Assembly (NCBI GenBank): GCA_014323675.1 | Contig: JACONN010000003.1 | Span: 248,001-312,000 of the forward strand | Source of the DNA: Hormoscilla sp. GM7CHS1pb | GTDB taxonomy: Bacteria > Cyanobacteriota > Cyanobacteriia > Cyanobacteriales > Desertifilaceae | Direction: 5' to 3' | Length of the DNA: 64,000 nt | In this document: positions 27,485-37,531 of the stretch, piece by piece | Layout: each line of letters begins with the position of its first letter | Numbering within the stretch: position 1 is the first letter of the stretch | The notes under the pieces: model-generated | What the model was told of the DNA's origin: nothing | Seen by the model: the letters and a program-made list of their open reading frames with translations, nothing else | The model's database searches: none | Program-made: the position numbers and the translations under genes

Positions 27485-27901
27485 ATGTCCAGAAAAGACA
27501 TGTTTCATTTTGCAGTCAGACGGGCGCTGGAGAAAGATGGCTGGACAATCACTCACGATCCGTTACGATAGAAAGTGGGTACTCTGAAACTGGAAGCAGA
27601 TATTGGAGCCGACAAACCGATCGCCGCTCAAAAAGACAACCTGAAAATAGCAGTCGAGGTGAAAAGTTTTATCAGGACTTCAAAAATCACGGAATTCTAC
27701 CATGCGATCGGGCAGTATTTCCCCTATAAAGTAGCTCTGCAAAAGCTAGAACCCGATCGCATTCTTTATCTAGCCATACCCGAATCAGCCTATGAAGCGC
27801 TATTTGGAGAAATATTAATTCAAGATCTTTTGATAGAATATCCAATAAAGCTAATTATCTATAAACCAGAGACAGAGGAGATTCAATTATGGATAGATTA
27901 G
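27485..27901 (+). pseudogene. xisH: XisH-family protein with an in-frame TAG
   Basis: ATG 27485 begins MSRKDMFHFAVRRALEKDGW, ITHDPLR, then TAG at 27569-27571 and, in the same frame, KVGTLKLEADIGADKPIAAQ, EVKSF, LYLAIPESAYE. The total of 138 codons is the normal XisH length. XisH was described as a control factor for fdxN-element excision in Anabaena, though most homologues lie outside such elements; it has an endonuclease-like fold. It overlaps xisI by 13 bp. A CAG-to-TAG change is likely. Confidence 0.85.
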
Positions 27902-28221
27902 AACATTATCGGGAAAGCATCAAGAAATTTCTCAAACAGTATGCCGAGGAGATCCCAAATTCAGAGATCGGCGTTCAGCTTGTTTTTGACAGGGAAAACG
28001 ATCGTTACCTGTTACTTGATATTGGCTGGCAAAAATCACGTCGCGTTCACGATTGTATTTTTCACTTTGATATTATTGATGGCAAAATATGGCTGCAAGA
28101 AAACAACACCGATCTGGAAATTGATGAATACCTAGAAGAGATGGGAATTTCCCCAAAAGAAATTGTAGTTGGCTTTCACCCTCCTTATGTGCGCAAGTAT
28201 TCAGATTACGCCGTGTCATAG
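27889..28221 (+). CDS. xisI: XisI-family protein
   Basis: 110 residues: MDRLEHYRESIKKFLKQYAE, LVFDRENDRYLLLDIGWQ, HFDIIDGKIWLQENNTD, and GISPKEIVVGFHPPYVR are the XisI hallmarks. It pairs with XisH. No fdxN element or XisF recombinase is near, so the pair has another role. Complete. Confidence 0.93.
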   Translation: MDRLEHYRESIKKFLKQYAEEIPNSEIGVQLVFDRENDRYLLLDIGWQKSRRVHDCIFHFDIIDGKIWLQENNTDLEIDEYLEEMGISPKEIVVGFHPPYVRKYSDYAVS

Positions 28222-28235
28222 GCGATCGCGTGGAT

Positions 28236-28310
28236 GGCAGAAACCGGGTTTCTTAATTAATAATTGCTTCGATGAAGAGAATTTGGTAGCAGAAACCCGG
28301 TTTCTTGTCT
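28236..28310. repeat. Two AAACCGGGTTTC dispersed repeats
   Basis: AGAAACCGGGTTTCTTAATT and AGAAACCCGGTTTCTT surround a short spacer; the same family as 6597-6630 and others. Could act as a weak terminator. Confidence 0.65.
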
Positions 28311-28367
28311 TGTCGAGAGGCGATGGCAAAGGGAGGGGGTGCGATTTGATTTATGCTATATTGGTAA

Positions 28368-28646
28368 ATGGAGAAAGCAGATATGGAGGAATTGCTCGTG
28401 CAGACGATCGCCTTACGCGCCAGAGTCGGTGCAGATGGGATATTACATTTAGAAGTTCCCGTTGCGCTAACTAATACCGAGTTAGATGTGAAGCTTACCA
28501 TGGAACCTGTAAAAGAGGAAACCGATAGTCCTGAAGGACGGGGATGGCCTCCTGGTTTTTTTGAAGAAACATTTGGTAGTTGTCAAGATGACCCTTTGAT
28601 AATTGACTTTGAAGGAGAATTCGAGGCTCGCGAAGCGTTACTATGA
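28368..28646 (+). CDS. Antitoxin-like protein upstream of a truncated PIN toxin
   Basis: 92 residues, likely starting at ATG 28383. The N-terminal part (TIALRARVGADGILHLEVPV) is an AbrB-like or beta-hairpin segment; the C-terminal GWPPGFFEETFGSCQDDP is typical of cyanobacterial PIN-associated antitoxins. The stop overlaps the ATG of a PIN fragment. Confidence 0.7.
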   Translation: MEKADMEELLVQTIALRARVGADGILHLEVPVALTNTELDVKLTMEPVKEETDSPEGRGWPPGFFEETFGSCQDDPLIIDFEGEFEAREALL

Positions 28647-28756
28647 GATATTTACTGGATACAAATGTCTGCGTCAGGTATCTAAATGGTAGGTCTGTGG
28701 CTATCCGGAGACGATTACAGGCTATTGATGTAGTGGACAGGAGGGAGTTGCATTAG
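28643..28756 (+). pseudogene. Truncated VapC (PIN) toxin
   Basis: MRYLLDTNVCVRYLNGRSVA is a normal PIN start with the first Asp, but after RRRLQAID the sequence diverges into non-homologous DNA (VVDRRELH, stop). Only 37 residues remain of about 130; the catalytic site is incomplete. The toxin is dead, the antitoxin remains. Confidence 0.8.
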
Positions 28757-28870
28757 CGTTGCATTAGCGACGGTAAAAATCCCGCCTTCCCAGTCAAAGC
28801 GGGTATATATAGAATTGATTTATCCTCCTGATTGTACGCCGCCCCAGGCAATTACAGTTAGGACAGTTGA

Positions 28871-29190
28871 CCGTTCGTAGTAAACACTTTAGTGTTTCAC
28901 CGTCCTACGGTTCGTACCGTTCGTAGTAAACACTTTAGTGTTTCACCGTCCTACGGTTCGTACCGTTCGTAGTAAACACTTTAGTGTTTCACCGTCCTAC
29001 GGTTCGTACAGTTCGTAGTAAACACTTTAGTGTTTCACCGTTCTACGGTTCGTACAGTTCGTAGTAAACACTTTAGTGTTTCACCGTTCTACGGTTCGTA
29101 CAGTTCGTAGTAAACACTTTAGTGTTTCACCGTCCTACGGTTCGTAGTAAACACTTTAGTGTTTCACCGTCCTACCGTTCGTAGTAAGCA
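28871..29190. repeat. 46-bp palindromic tandem array
   Basis: Six full 46-bp units start at 28871, 28917, 28963, 29009, 29055 and 29101, with a shortened seventh. Each unit contains AAACACTTTAGTGTTT, a perfect hairpin, plus CGTCCTACGG. Copies differ by single bases. A related stretch (GTGTTTACTACGAAC) lies reversed at 37303-37317. Continuous units with no spacers rule out CRISPR. Confidence 0.9.
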
Positions 29191-29257
29191 CTCAGTGTGC
29201 TTCCCAAGCGCGAAAGCGCCTAGAACGGACAGGCGGGACAAGTGCTACGCAAGACGA

Positions 29258-31999
29258 CTAAGAAATTGATAAATCTGCTTGCTCAGCGTAGGGGCAGGTT
29301 TCCGATGCTTCCTGAACCGGGGCGATCGCCTGTCGAACGGGAATTTCCACGAGGAACTCGGATCCTTCACCAGGGGCGGAATTACAAATCATATTACCCC
29401 CATGCTTTTCCACGACTATTTGATAACTAATAGACAAACCCAAACCGGTACCCTTGCCCACAGGTTTGGTAGTAAAGAAGGGGTCGAACAGCTTCTTCAT
29501 TACCTCCTCAGTCATCCCCGGACCGTTATCCTCAATGCGGATCCTGATGTTCTCACTATCTTTCACCTCAGTTTTAATCCAAATTGTCGGGATTTTGCGC
29601 TGCGCTGGGTGTTTTCCATTTTTCCCGTTCTTGCCATTACCATTTGTCAGGCCCAAGTCACTGGATTCTTTTTCCGCCTCCATTTGCAAAGCATCGATCG
29701 CATTACTGAGGATATTCATAAACACCTGGTTAAGCTGACCCGCGTAGCATTCCACCAAGGGGAGGTTACCATACTCCTCGATCACCTCAATGCTGCGTTT
29801 GCCTATTTTCCCCTTAATATTACTTTGCAGAATCATCAAAGTGCTTTCGATGCCGACATGAATATCGACATATTTAATTTCTGCTTCATCCAGGCGAGAG
29901 AAAGTGCGCAAGGATTTAACGATTTCCCGGATGCGATCGGCCCCCACCTTCATCGAGTTTATCAGTTTGGGCAAGTCCTCCATCATAAAATCCAGTTCGC
30001 TGCCTGCTATTTTATCCTCTATTTCCGGTGTATGTTCGGGGTAATGCTGCCGATATATTTTTACTACTTCCAGTAATTATTGAGTGTATTCCCAAGCATA
30101 AGTCAGATTGCCAAATATGAAATTTACCGGATTATTTATTTCATGGGCAATCCCTGCCACCAACTGTCCCATACTAGACATTTTCTCACTGTGAATCAAT
30201 TGGGATTGGGTCTTTTTCAGTTCCTCTAAAGTGCTTTCCAATTGCCTATTTTTATCCTGTAACTCTAGGGATGTCTGTAAAAGATCCGCCGCTTGCTGCA
30301 AAGCTTCTTCTGCTCTTTTCCGGTCAGATATGTCGCGAAACATGCCCGTGTAGAACGGCCGTTCGCCCAAGGTTCCTACCGTCACCGTAATTTCCAGGGT
30401 CACATTTTGCCCATCCGCCCGCAGTCCCACCAATTCATGGCGTCCTGACTGCAACCACTTATCCAGCAACATTTTTCTCTCACGGACATTATTAGTTGGC
30501 CATTCCAGCAATTGACCAACGTACATTCCTTGCAAGCTACTGACCGAATAGCCAAATATTTCCGACGCACTGGGGTTAGCAGTCAGGATTTCCAGGGTTG
30601 ACTGGCTAAAAGTAATTATTGCATCTGTAGCTGTTTCTATGATTACCTCCGTGCGGGTCACTGCTGCTGATAAGGCATCCATTACTTGGTTGTAACGGGC
30701 AGCAATAAGTCCCACCTCGGTAAAGGGTTCTACAGGCACTCGCAAGCTTAAATCTTTAGTTGCCGCTTGACGAGCCATGACTTGAAACAGATCGTAGATT
30801 TCCGTTTTCGCTTCATGTTCGGAAACATTCAGACCCATAGCTTCCGCCTCGGCAGAGACTCGCAGGGGAAAGAAACGATCGATCGCAGATAGCAGCAGGA
30901 ACGTAATTCCGAAAGCCCAGATAAAGGCGATCGCAACGGACAGCAACTGCACCCACAACTGGCCACCTCTAGTCAGACCGCTGTGCAGCAACTCCAGATT
31001 GCCAAATAATGCCACAGCGAGAGTACCCCAGACTCCAGCCCCAGCGTGAACCGCTACTGCATCGACAGCATCATCTATTTGCCAGCGTTCTAACCAATAG
31101 CGGACCGACATCATCACCCCCGCCCCCACAGCCCCGATCGCGAATGCCTGTGGAGTCGTCACCACCTGACAGGAAGCCGTTATCGATACCAGTCCTGCGA
31201 TCGAGCCATTGATCAGGGACTCCACTTCCGGCACCCGGCGCTGATGCCAACTAATAGCCCCTGCCGCGATCATACCTCCGACCCCAGCCAGAACCGTATT
31301 GGCGATCGTCCCGGGTACATAGTTATTTAAAGCCAAAGTGCTGCCGCCATTAAAGCCCAGCCAACCCAGCCACAATAGCATTACTCCCAATACCGAAAGT
31401 TGCAGATTCGAGCCTTGAATTTTGCGTGTAGGTGCATCGGCTGGGAAGCGACATGTGCGCGGACCTACAACCAGCAAAGCCGCCAAAGAGACCCATCCCC
31501 CGATACTATGAACCACTGTCGCCCCAGCCGCATCCACAAAACCCAGTTCGCCCAGCCAACCCGTCAAACTTCCCGAACTCAGCCCATTCCAAGCCCAATG
31601 ACCGAATAGCGGATAAATCAGACCAGAAACCACACAAGAGACAATCAGGTAAGCTCTGAATTTCATCCTTTCTGCCACCGCCCCAGACACTATCGTGGTC
31701 GCGGTGCTGCAAAACATCATCTGGAACAGAAAGAACGCTGCCAGTTCTGGAGAGGACTCTATGTGCATCAAGAATCCTTCATAACCCAGCCATCCTGCCC
31801 AAGAGGAGCCAAACATCAAGGCATAGCCAAAAGCCCAGAATAAGGCCACCGATATGCCAAAATCTGCCAAATTCTTGACAGCCACATTAATACTGTTTTT
31901 CGAGCGCGTTAATCCCGACTCCAGGCACATAAACCCTGGCTGCATCAGGAATACCAAGCCCGAACAAAGTAGAAGCCACAGAATATCAATCACAGCCAC
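29258..31999 (-). pseudogene. Ammonium transporter fused to PAS sensor kinase, in-frame stop
   Basis: Restored length 913. Residues 1-400 are an Amt/Rh transporter: CLESGLTRSKNSINVAVKNL, GWLGFNGGSTLALN and HAGAGVWGTL are visible. After a HAMP-like linker comes a PAS domain (ATDAIITFSQST), then DHp with H-box (SMGQLVAGIAHEINNPVNFI). The frame meets TAA at 30077-30079 after EYTQ; it continues in the same frame as LLEVVKIYRQ and the HATPase (DNGPGM, FDPFFTTKP, GTGLGLS). Ammonium-sensing Amt-kinase fusions are known. The stop splits the DHp from the ATPase, so no phosphotransfer unless read through. Confidence 0.85.
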
Positions 32000-32136
32000 A
32001 TCCGCTCATAGCTTTACTCTGCTATTCTTTCACTTTTTTTCAGATTCTTTTGTCAATTTATATACCGTTTTTGTCTAATTTTTCCGTCATTTGCTAGTCT
32101 TTTGGGATGTTCCCAGCAACTTGAGGAAAATTTTAA

Positions 32137-32305
32137 GGCGTTGCACAACTCCACCGATGATGAGGGTTGCTAATTGCTAATGGTCAATGGTTAATTTAGA
32201 TAGTCTTATGTAGTCATAAATATCTATTTACTCTTTTCAATTAGCAATTAGCCATTAGCAATTTTTAACAATTGGCTGCTATCATCGGTAAAAATGTGCA
32301 ACGCC
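32137..32305. mobile_element. MITE with GGCGTTGCACA terminal inverted repeats
   Basis: 169 bp bounded by GGCGTTGCACA and its inverse TGTGCAACGCC. The interior has near-palindromic GATGATG/ATCATC and ATTAGCAATTAGCC-like arms. No coding capacity. The same ends bound the pair at 59750-59983, so it is a mobile non-autonomous family with a divergent interior. Confidence 0.75.
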
Positions 32306-32458
32306 GAAAATTTTTTCTAGCTCGCAACGTTGGTTAACTATAGCAATTCTCAGATTTATGAGGTACAATTCTTAAACCTATCATAAGATACACAGCTATA
32401 GATTGGTGAAACAATTGGTGACCCTGCGCAAGATTACCGAAACGCTCACGCTCACGGC

Positions 32459-32522
32459 TGCTCCCTGCTCCCTGCTCCCTCTCCCTGCTCCCTGCTCCCT
32501 GCTCCCTGCTCCCTGCTCCCTG
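32459..32522. repeat. 7-bp tandem repeat (GCTCCCT)
   Basis: About nine copies of GCTCCCT, with one shorter unit, between non-coding stretches. Heptanucleotide tandem repeats (STRR) are known in filamentous cyanobacteria. Confidence 0.9.
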
Positions 32523-32684
32523 CGAGCGACTGTACCTCACCTCCCAATCGAAGTGCTATATACTTTTAGCGGTCAGCTTTGGGCTCTAATGCTTATATTT
32601 ATGAGTATAAAACAATACAAATAATCCCGACAACTGACCGCCTCCGGACAGGCGGGACAAGTCCTACGCAACTAACCGCTAACA

Positions 32685-33340
32685 TTAAATAGAACTTTCC
32701 AAGGCAGCGGCCACTACCCGATGGTCTTCATCTTTCATCATATAGCTAATAGCAGACTTAGCTTGAGGGCGGTCAAATTTTCTCAGGGCCCGGGCAACTC
32801 TGGCCCTAAGGCGCCATTCCGAATAACTCACCAGGGGCAGGAGTTGCTGCAATGCCTCAGCTTGCTTATTCCCGCTAGCTAGCACGCCAAATCCATCAAT
32901 TGCTGCTTCTCGGACCGTGAGGTCTTCCCCTGCCAGACCGCAAACGCAGACATCTAATAGTTCTTCTGGGCAGGGCATTTCGCACAAGGCGGCCATAATG
33001 CTGCGCCGCACCAACCAGTGGTCGTCCTGGTGAAATGCTAGCACCAGATGAGATGCGGCTATTTTCCCAAACATGGACAGGGAGTTGGCAGCTTCCGCCC
33101 GCACATTCGGGTCTCGATCGCACTTCATCAACTCCAGCAAAGCGGTAAAAGACTCCGGTGTCTGCTGGCGCCCCAGTCCCATTGCCACAAAGGAACGCAC
33201 CAGAAACTCGGGATCCCGCAGTTTGCTCCGCAGCAGGGGACCGCTTGCTTGGGGTTGTAACCTCTCAGTTGAGCGCTCGCCTTGAGGCGAGCGTTGGAAT
33301 CGGAACTAGATAGAGCTGCAACGATAAGATATATATTCAT
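32685..33340 (-). pseudogene. HEAT-repeat protein, frameshifted
   Basis: The N-terminal reading (MNIYLIVAALSSSDSNARLK, LRGYNPKQAVP) shifts at a C-run (GGTCCCCTG, about 33238-33241): one extra C restores LLRSKLRDPEFLVRSFVAMG LGRQQTPE and five HEAT units to the stop. Restored about 218 residues. It is a short HEAT protein related to phycobilin lyase/chaperone-like proteins (CpcE/NblB superfamily). Function unknown. Confidence 0.75.
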
Positions 33341-33439
33341 AGCAATATGGTGTTTTTGCTGGATTTTTCTTAATACTGTAGCAATCGGGGACAGTATTTG
33401 GGAACATGGTATCAGGCTACCCTCGAAAAAGCGAAGATT

Positions 33440-33661
33440 ATGTCCGAAACTACCCTTACACCGGCATCTGCCGAAGAAATTGCGGAAGTGATTGCCGAGT
33501 TGGAGCAATATCGCCAGCGAATTATCGACGATTCTCTGGAAACGGCTAAAGGAGTGAAACTACCCAAGAAACTGGTAATGGCCCAGCTGGAGAAACACCC
33601 GGAAATTGCCAAAATTGATGCGGCTTTGGAGAGGCTCCGGTCCCAGCAATGGGCCACCTGA
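33440..33661 (+). CDS. Small conserved hypothetical protein
   Basis: 73 residues from ATG 33440: MSETTLTPASAEEIAEVIAE, charged helical, ending LRSQQWAT. No family recognised. It sits between the two HEAT genes on the plus strand. Confidence 0.55.
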   Translation: MSETTLTPASAEEIAEVIAELEQYRQRIIDDSLETAKGVKLPKKLVMAQLEKHPEIAKIDAALERLRSQQWAT

Positions 33662-33793
33662 TAGGGCCCTCCTGTTCTCAGTAAAAGGGAAAAAGTCCCA
33701 CTGAGCCTCCATCGCCGGATTGATTTTCCTTTCGCCCCATCTCGTCCGCGATTATGCAATTATTGTCAAATAGCCCAATAATAGTAGCAGATC

Positions 33794-34681
33794 GTGGAAA
33801 CCGAAGCACTGACGCCAGCGGCAACGGACAGCTTGCTGGCACAGATTAACGCCGAACTGGCCGCAGGAACCTTTGACAGCAGCGACTCCCAGCTACTGCA
33901 ACGCCTGGTAGCGGCCTTAGCAGACCATCGGGGCATGGTCAGATTTGGCTTTGTCGAAGCATTTGGGAAAATTGGCTCGCCCATCGTCCCCTTCTTACTA
34001 GACTCTCTGGCCTTTCACCCCAACCCCGTAGTACGGCGTTCTTGTGGCAAGAGTTTGGCGAAAATTGGCGACCCCCAAGCAATTCCCACTCTGATTCAAA
34101 CCTTACTCTATGATGCCGATACTGTTGCGCGCAGTTCGGCAGCCGGTGCCTTAGCCAGAATGGGCCCCGAAGCCGTGCGGGCCCTGCTGGACGTTTTGGC
34201 TGGAGATTACCCGGAAACGGCAAAAGGTCACGCTAGCTGGGCGATCGCCTTTATTGGGCCATCCGCCCGAGACGAACTGTATGGGGCGATCGACTCGGAC
34301 TCTGCTGATGTCAGAACTGCCGTAGTTAATGCGATCGCCAACCTCGTCCAAGCAGAGGCGGACGATCGCGCCTTAAAAATTTTGCTAGCAGCCTTAACAG
34401 ACTCTTCCGAACAGGTGCGTGCCGAAGCTGCCACAGCTTTGGGAAGCGTCGGGCATCGACCGGCGGTGACAGAACTAATTAACTTACTGACAGACGATAG
34501 CAGCGAAGTCAGGAAAGTCACAGCTTTGGCCTTGGGCAAAATCGGCGATGTCGCCGCCATTGCACCTCTGCAAGAAAAAATTAGCACCAGTACACAGTCA
34601 GAAAGCCAAGTTTTCGCTGTCGCAATTACTCAGATAGATAGAAAGAATTCCGATTTTTCCGGAACGGTAGATGACTACTGA
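33794..34681 (+). CDS. HEAT-repeat protein, phycobilin-lyase superfamily
   Basis: 295 residues from GTG 33794 (METEALTPAATDSLLAQINA). Repeated HEAT helices (PNPVVRRSCGKSLAKIGDP, DTVARSSAAGALARMGPEA, SEQVRAEAATALGSVGHRP) cover nearly the whole protein. This matches lengths of CpeF/CpcE-type lyases and related HEAT proteins. The cpe locus lies 9 kb away, which is suggestive but not decisive. Overlaps the next small gene by 11 bp. Confidence 0.75.
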   Translation: METEALTPAATDSLLAQINAELAAGTFDSSDSQLLQRLVAALADHRGMVRFGFVEAFGKIGSPIVPFLLDSLAFHPNPVVRRSCGKSLAKIGDPQAIPTLIQTLLYDADTVARSSAAGALARMGPEAVRALLDVLAGDYPETAKGHASWAIAFIGPSARDELYGAIDSDSADVRTAVVNAIANLVQAEADDRALKILLAALTDSSEQVRAEAATALGSVGHRPAVTELINLLTDDSSEVRKVTALALGKIGDVAAIAPLQEKISTSTQSESQVFAVAITQIDRKNSDFSGTVDDY

Positions 34682-34829
34682 ATTGTCCGAACAGGTTAAA
34701 CAACTCATAGCTAAAGCCAAAATTGTCAGCTTTGATAGTTGGCAAGCAACTCATCCCCAAGCAGTCAGAGAAATATTTCAACAGGCAGATGACGAAGGTC
34801 GATATCTCACCAAGGCCGAGCTAGAATAG
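34671..34829 (+). CDS. Small protein overlapping the HEAT gene
   Basis: 52 residues (MTTELSEQVKQLIAKAKIVS through RYLTKAELE). Its ATG lies inside the preceding stop region (ATGACTACTGA), implying coupled translation. Family unknown; found in raw sequence. Confidence 0.55.
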   Translation: MTTELSEQVKQLIAKAKIVSFDSWQATHPQAVREIFQQADDEGRYLTKAELE

Positions 34830-34928
34830 ATTCAAACCTTAGTACCAGAAAAAGCGAATTTGGTAAATATAGCTCAGTGGAATGATTTTTTGTTATAATT
34901 GAAGAGCAATCCAGTAGGATAAGAGAGC

Positions 34929-35129
34929 GTGAGTGAGAGACTAGACAGAATTGAAGCAATCCTAGAGGGGATGGCAGTTCAAATGCAAACCGATCGCCAA
35001 GAGATAGCAGAGTTAAGGAATACCACTACAGCTCTGGTCCAAACAGTAGAGATATTTCAGCGCAACTTTGAGGTCATTCAGTGCAAATTTGATGCAAATG
35101 AACGCAAATTCGATCGAATGATGACTTAG
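34929..35129 (+). CDS. Small coiled-coil protein, probably truncated
   Basis: 66 residues starting at GTG: SERLDRIEAILEGMAVQMQT then a heptad-rich region. After MMT the frame meets TAG at 35127-35129 but continues as ITGLQVENRRILECL, a plausible continuation of this DUF-like family. The stop may be a CAG-to-TAG lesion. Confidence 0.6.
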   Translation: MSERLDRIEAILEGMAVQMQTDRQEIAELRNTTTALVQTVEIFQRNFEVIQCKFDANERKFDRMMT

Positions 35130-35325
35130 ATCACAGGTCTGCAAGTCGAAAACCGTCGGATTTTAGAATGTCTGATGTATTTTTGTAAAAATAAACTCCA
35201 AAAGAGCTTGACAATGCCATAATTTAGGTTATGATAAAAATGTTGCTCGACTGGGAATAAGCGAATTTCCTGTGGAGATGCAAGCAAACTGTGATAAAAG
35301 AACATAGAAGCACGGGAAAAACAAA

Positions 35326-37327
35326 ATGGCAAAGCGCGGCAAAAGGCAAAAACAAAAAGTGGTAATTGATGAGGCAGTTGTCCATTACCAAACAGGAAAG
35401 GTAAGAGAAGCAGAACAGATATGTATTGACATACTCGGGCAGGAACCTAACCATGCAGATGCGCTTCACATACTAGGGGATATCGCCTGCGCTCGGGGAC
35501 AGTACGATCGGGCGATCGGATTATACGAGCAGTCCATAGCCTCAAAGGGCAAAAATAGTTATAAATCACATAATAACATAGGTCTAGTCCTAGAAAAACA
35601 GGGCAAGATAGATGAGGCGATCGCCCATTACCGGAAGGCCATCAGCATTGACCCGAAGCAGGGTGCGCTCCACAGTAACTTAGGAAAGACCCTGTACCGG
35701 CAAGGGAAAATTGCGGAAGCGATCGCATGTTGGCAACGGGCGCTCGGCCTGCGCCCAGATGACCCGAAAGCTCATAATAACCTGGGAATGGCTCTGGAAA
35801 GACAGCTAGAATATGACCGGGCGATCGAGCATTTCCAACAGGCGCTCGCCTGCAAACCGGACGATGCAGAAGCTTATGACAATTTGGGGAGAGTCAAGGA
35901 AAAGCAGGGAAAATACTCAGAGGCGATGGCCTATTATCAGCAGGCGCTCGCCCTGGACCCGAACAGGGCCGACATTCATAATAAGATCGCCTATGTCTTA
36001 GACAGACAGGGAAATCTATCCGAGGCGATCGCTCACTTTCGCCAATCGGTCAGCCTCAACCCCAAGGGGCAGAATATAATTATAACCTCGCTCTTGCCCT
36101 ACAGAAGCAGAAAAAATTACCAGAGGCCATAGGTTACTACCAGCAGGCGATCCGCCTCAAGCCCGACTACGGCCCAGCTTATAATAACCTGGGGACGGTA
36201 TTGCGAGGCCAGAGGCGACTGACCGAGGCGATCTCCTATTACCAGCAGGCCCTCCTGCTGAAACCGGACTCGGCTGAAGTTCATAGGAACCTGGGCACTG
36301 CCTATTACGAACAGGGAAATATTGCTCTTGCGATCGCCAGTTCCCGGGAGGAGCTCGCCCTGCGGCCAGACGACGCGGAAGCTCACAAAAACCTGAGCGC
36401 GTTACTGATACTCTCGGGAGACTTGCAACGGGGTTTTGCCGAGTATGAATGGCGCTGGCAAATGCCGGAATTTGCCCGAGAAAATCCCCGGCCATCGATC
36501 TCTAAACCTCTGTGGCAGGGGGAAGACCTGGAAGGACGGACGCTCTTAATCACTCGCGAACAGGGTTTCGGCGATATGATTCATTTTATTCGTTACGCCA
36601 AAGTTGTGAGGGAACAGCAGACAGGGGGCGGTCGGGTCCTAGTTACCTGCTTCGAACCAATGCTTAGATTATTTAAGTCTATTCCCGATATCGAACTGCT
36701 AATCGCGGGCAGTGCACTCCCAGATTTTGATGTCTGGGCCCCGATGATGAGTTTACCCTATATTCTGGGGACTACTTTAGAAACTATTCCGGCCCAAGTT
36801 CCTTATTTGCATGCAAGGGAAGGAGAACGTCTAAAGGCGTTACTACGAACGTCGGATAAATTTAAGGTGGGTATTGTTTGGGCCTCAAGAACAGACCATC
36901 CTAACTCTCGGAAGCGTTCCTGCGATCTAAATCACTTTTTGCAACTGCTGTCTCTTCCCCACATTACTCTCTATAGTCTCCAAAAGGATTTCCCCCAACC
37001 CCCGAACTCCAAGACAACAAAAATATTATTTTCCTCGGAGAACAGTTACATGACTTTGCCGATACTGCTGCGATTATCCAAGCATTAGATTTAGTGATTA
37101 CTGTCGATACGGCAGTGGCCCATCTCGCTGGCGCCTTGGGTAAACCGGTCTGGGTTCTCCTACCTTTTGCCCCTAACTGGCGCTGGATGTTGCATCGTGC
37201 TGACAGTCCTTGGTATCCTAGCATGCAACTGTTCCGCCAACAGAAACTCGGGGACTGGTCGGAGGTATTCCTGGCAGTCCAAAGGGCGCTAGAGTCATTA
37301 GTGTTTACTACGAACCGAGTTCAGTAA
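35326..37327 (+). pseudogene. TPR-glycosyltransferase with two frameshifts
   Basis: N-terminal TPR domain of about ten repeats (AIAHYRKAISIDPKQGALHS, AIEHFQQALACKPDDAEAYD) is followed by a glycosyltransferase domain (LWQGEDLEGRTLLITREQGF GD, and VITVDTAVAHLAGALGKPVW in the last part), GT9/41-like. Two one-base losses break it: G-run at about 36064-36067 and C-run at about 36992-36996. Restored about 667 residues. Such proteins glycosylate cell-surface or cytoplasmic targets. Start ATG 35326. Confidence 0.85.
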
Positions 37328-37531
37328 AAGAAAATGGAATTGTTAAATAGCGCCCTCAAAGATCGCCAAGCAGGCAGTTAAAGCAAGAAATGCTACCGGC
37401 GTATAGGGAGAGCTAAAAGTTTCGCTCAATGGAGCCAGGGAACAAGGTCTCTGGACCAACCCCTAGAAAGGCTCCCCCGAACCAACCATCAGGAGAACCA
37501 ACCATTAGGAGATAGGAGATATTAATTAATT

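Noticed and set aside
28871..29190. Possible CRISPR array
   Set aside because: Units are contiguous without unique spacers, and no cas genes are present.
29279..30076. Plus-strand frame of 265 residues opposite the Amt-kinase
   Set aside because: Antisense to a clear HATPase domain; no family similarity.
23491..35129. Stop-codon reassignment (TAA/TAG read as Gln)
   Set aside because: Many intact genes in this window, such as tatA (TAA), fabI and psbN, use TAA or TAG as normal ends, so reassignment is unlikely; decay or error is simpler.
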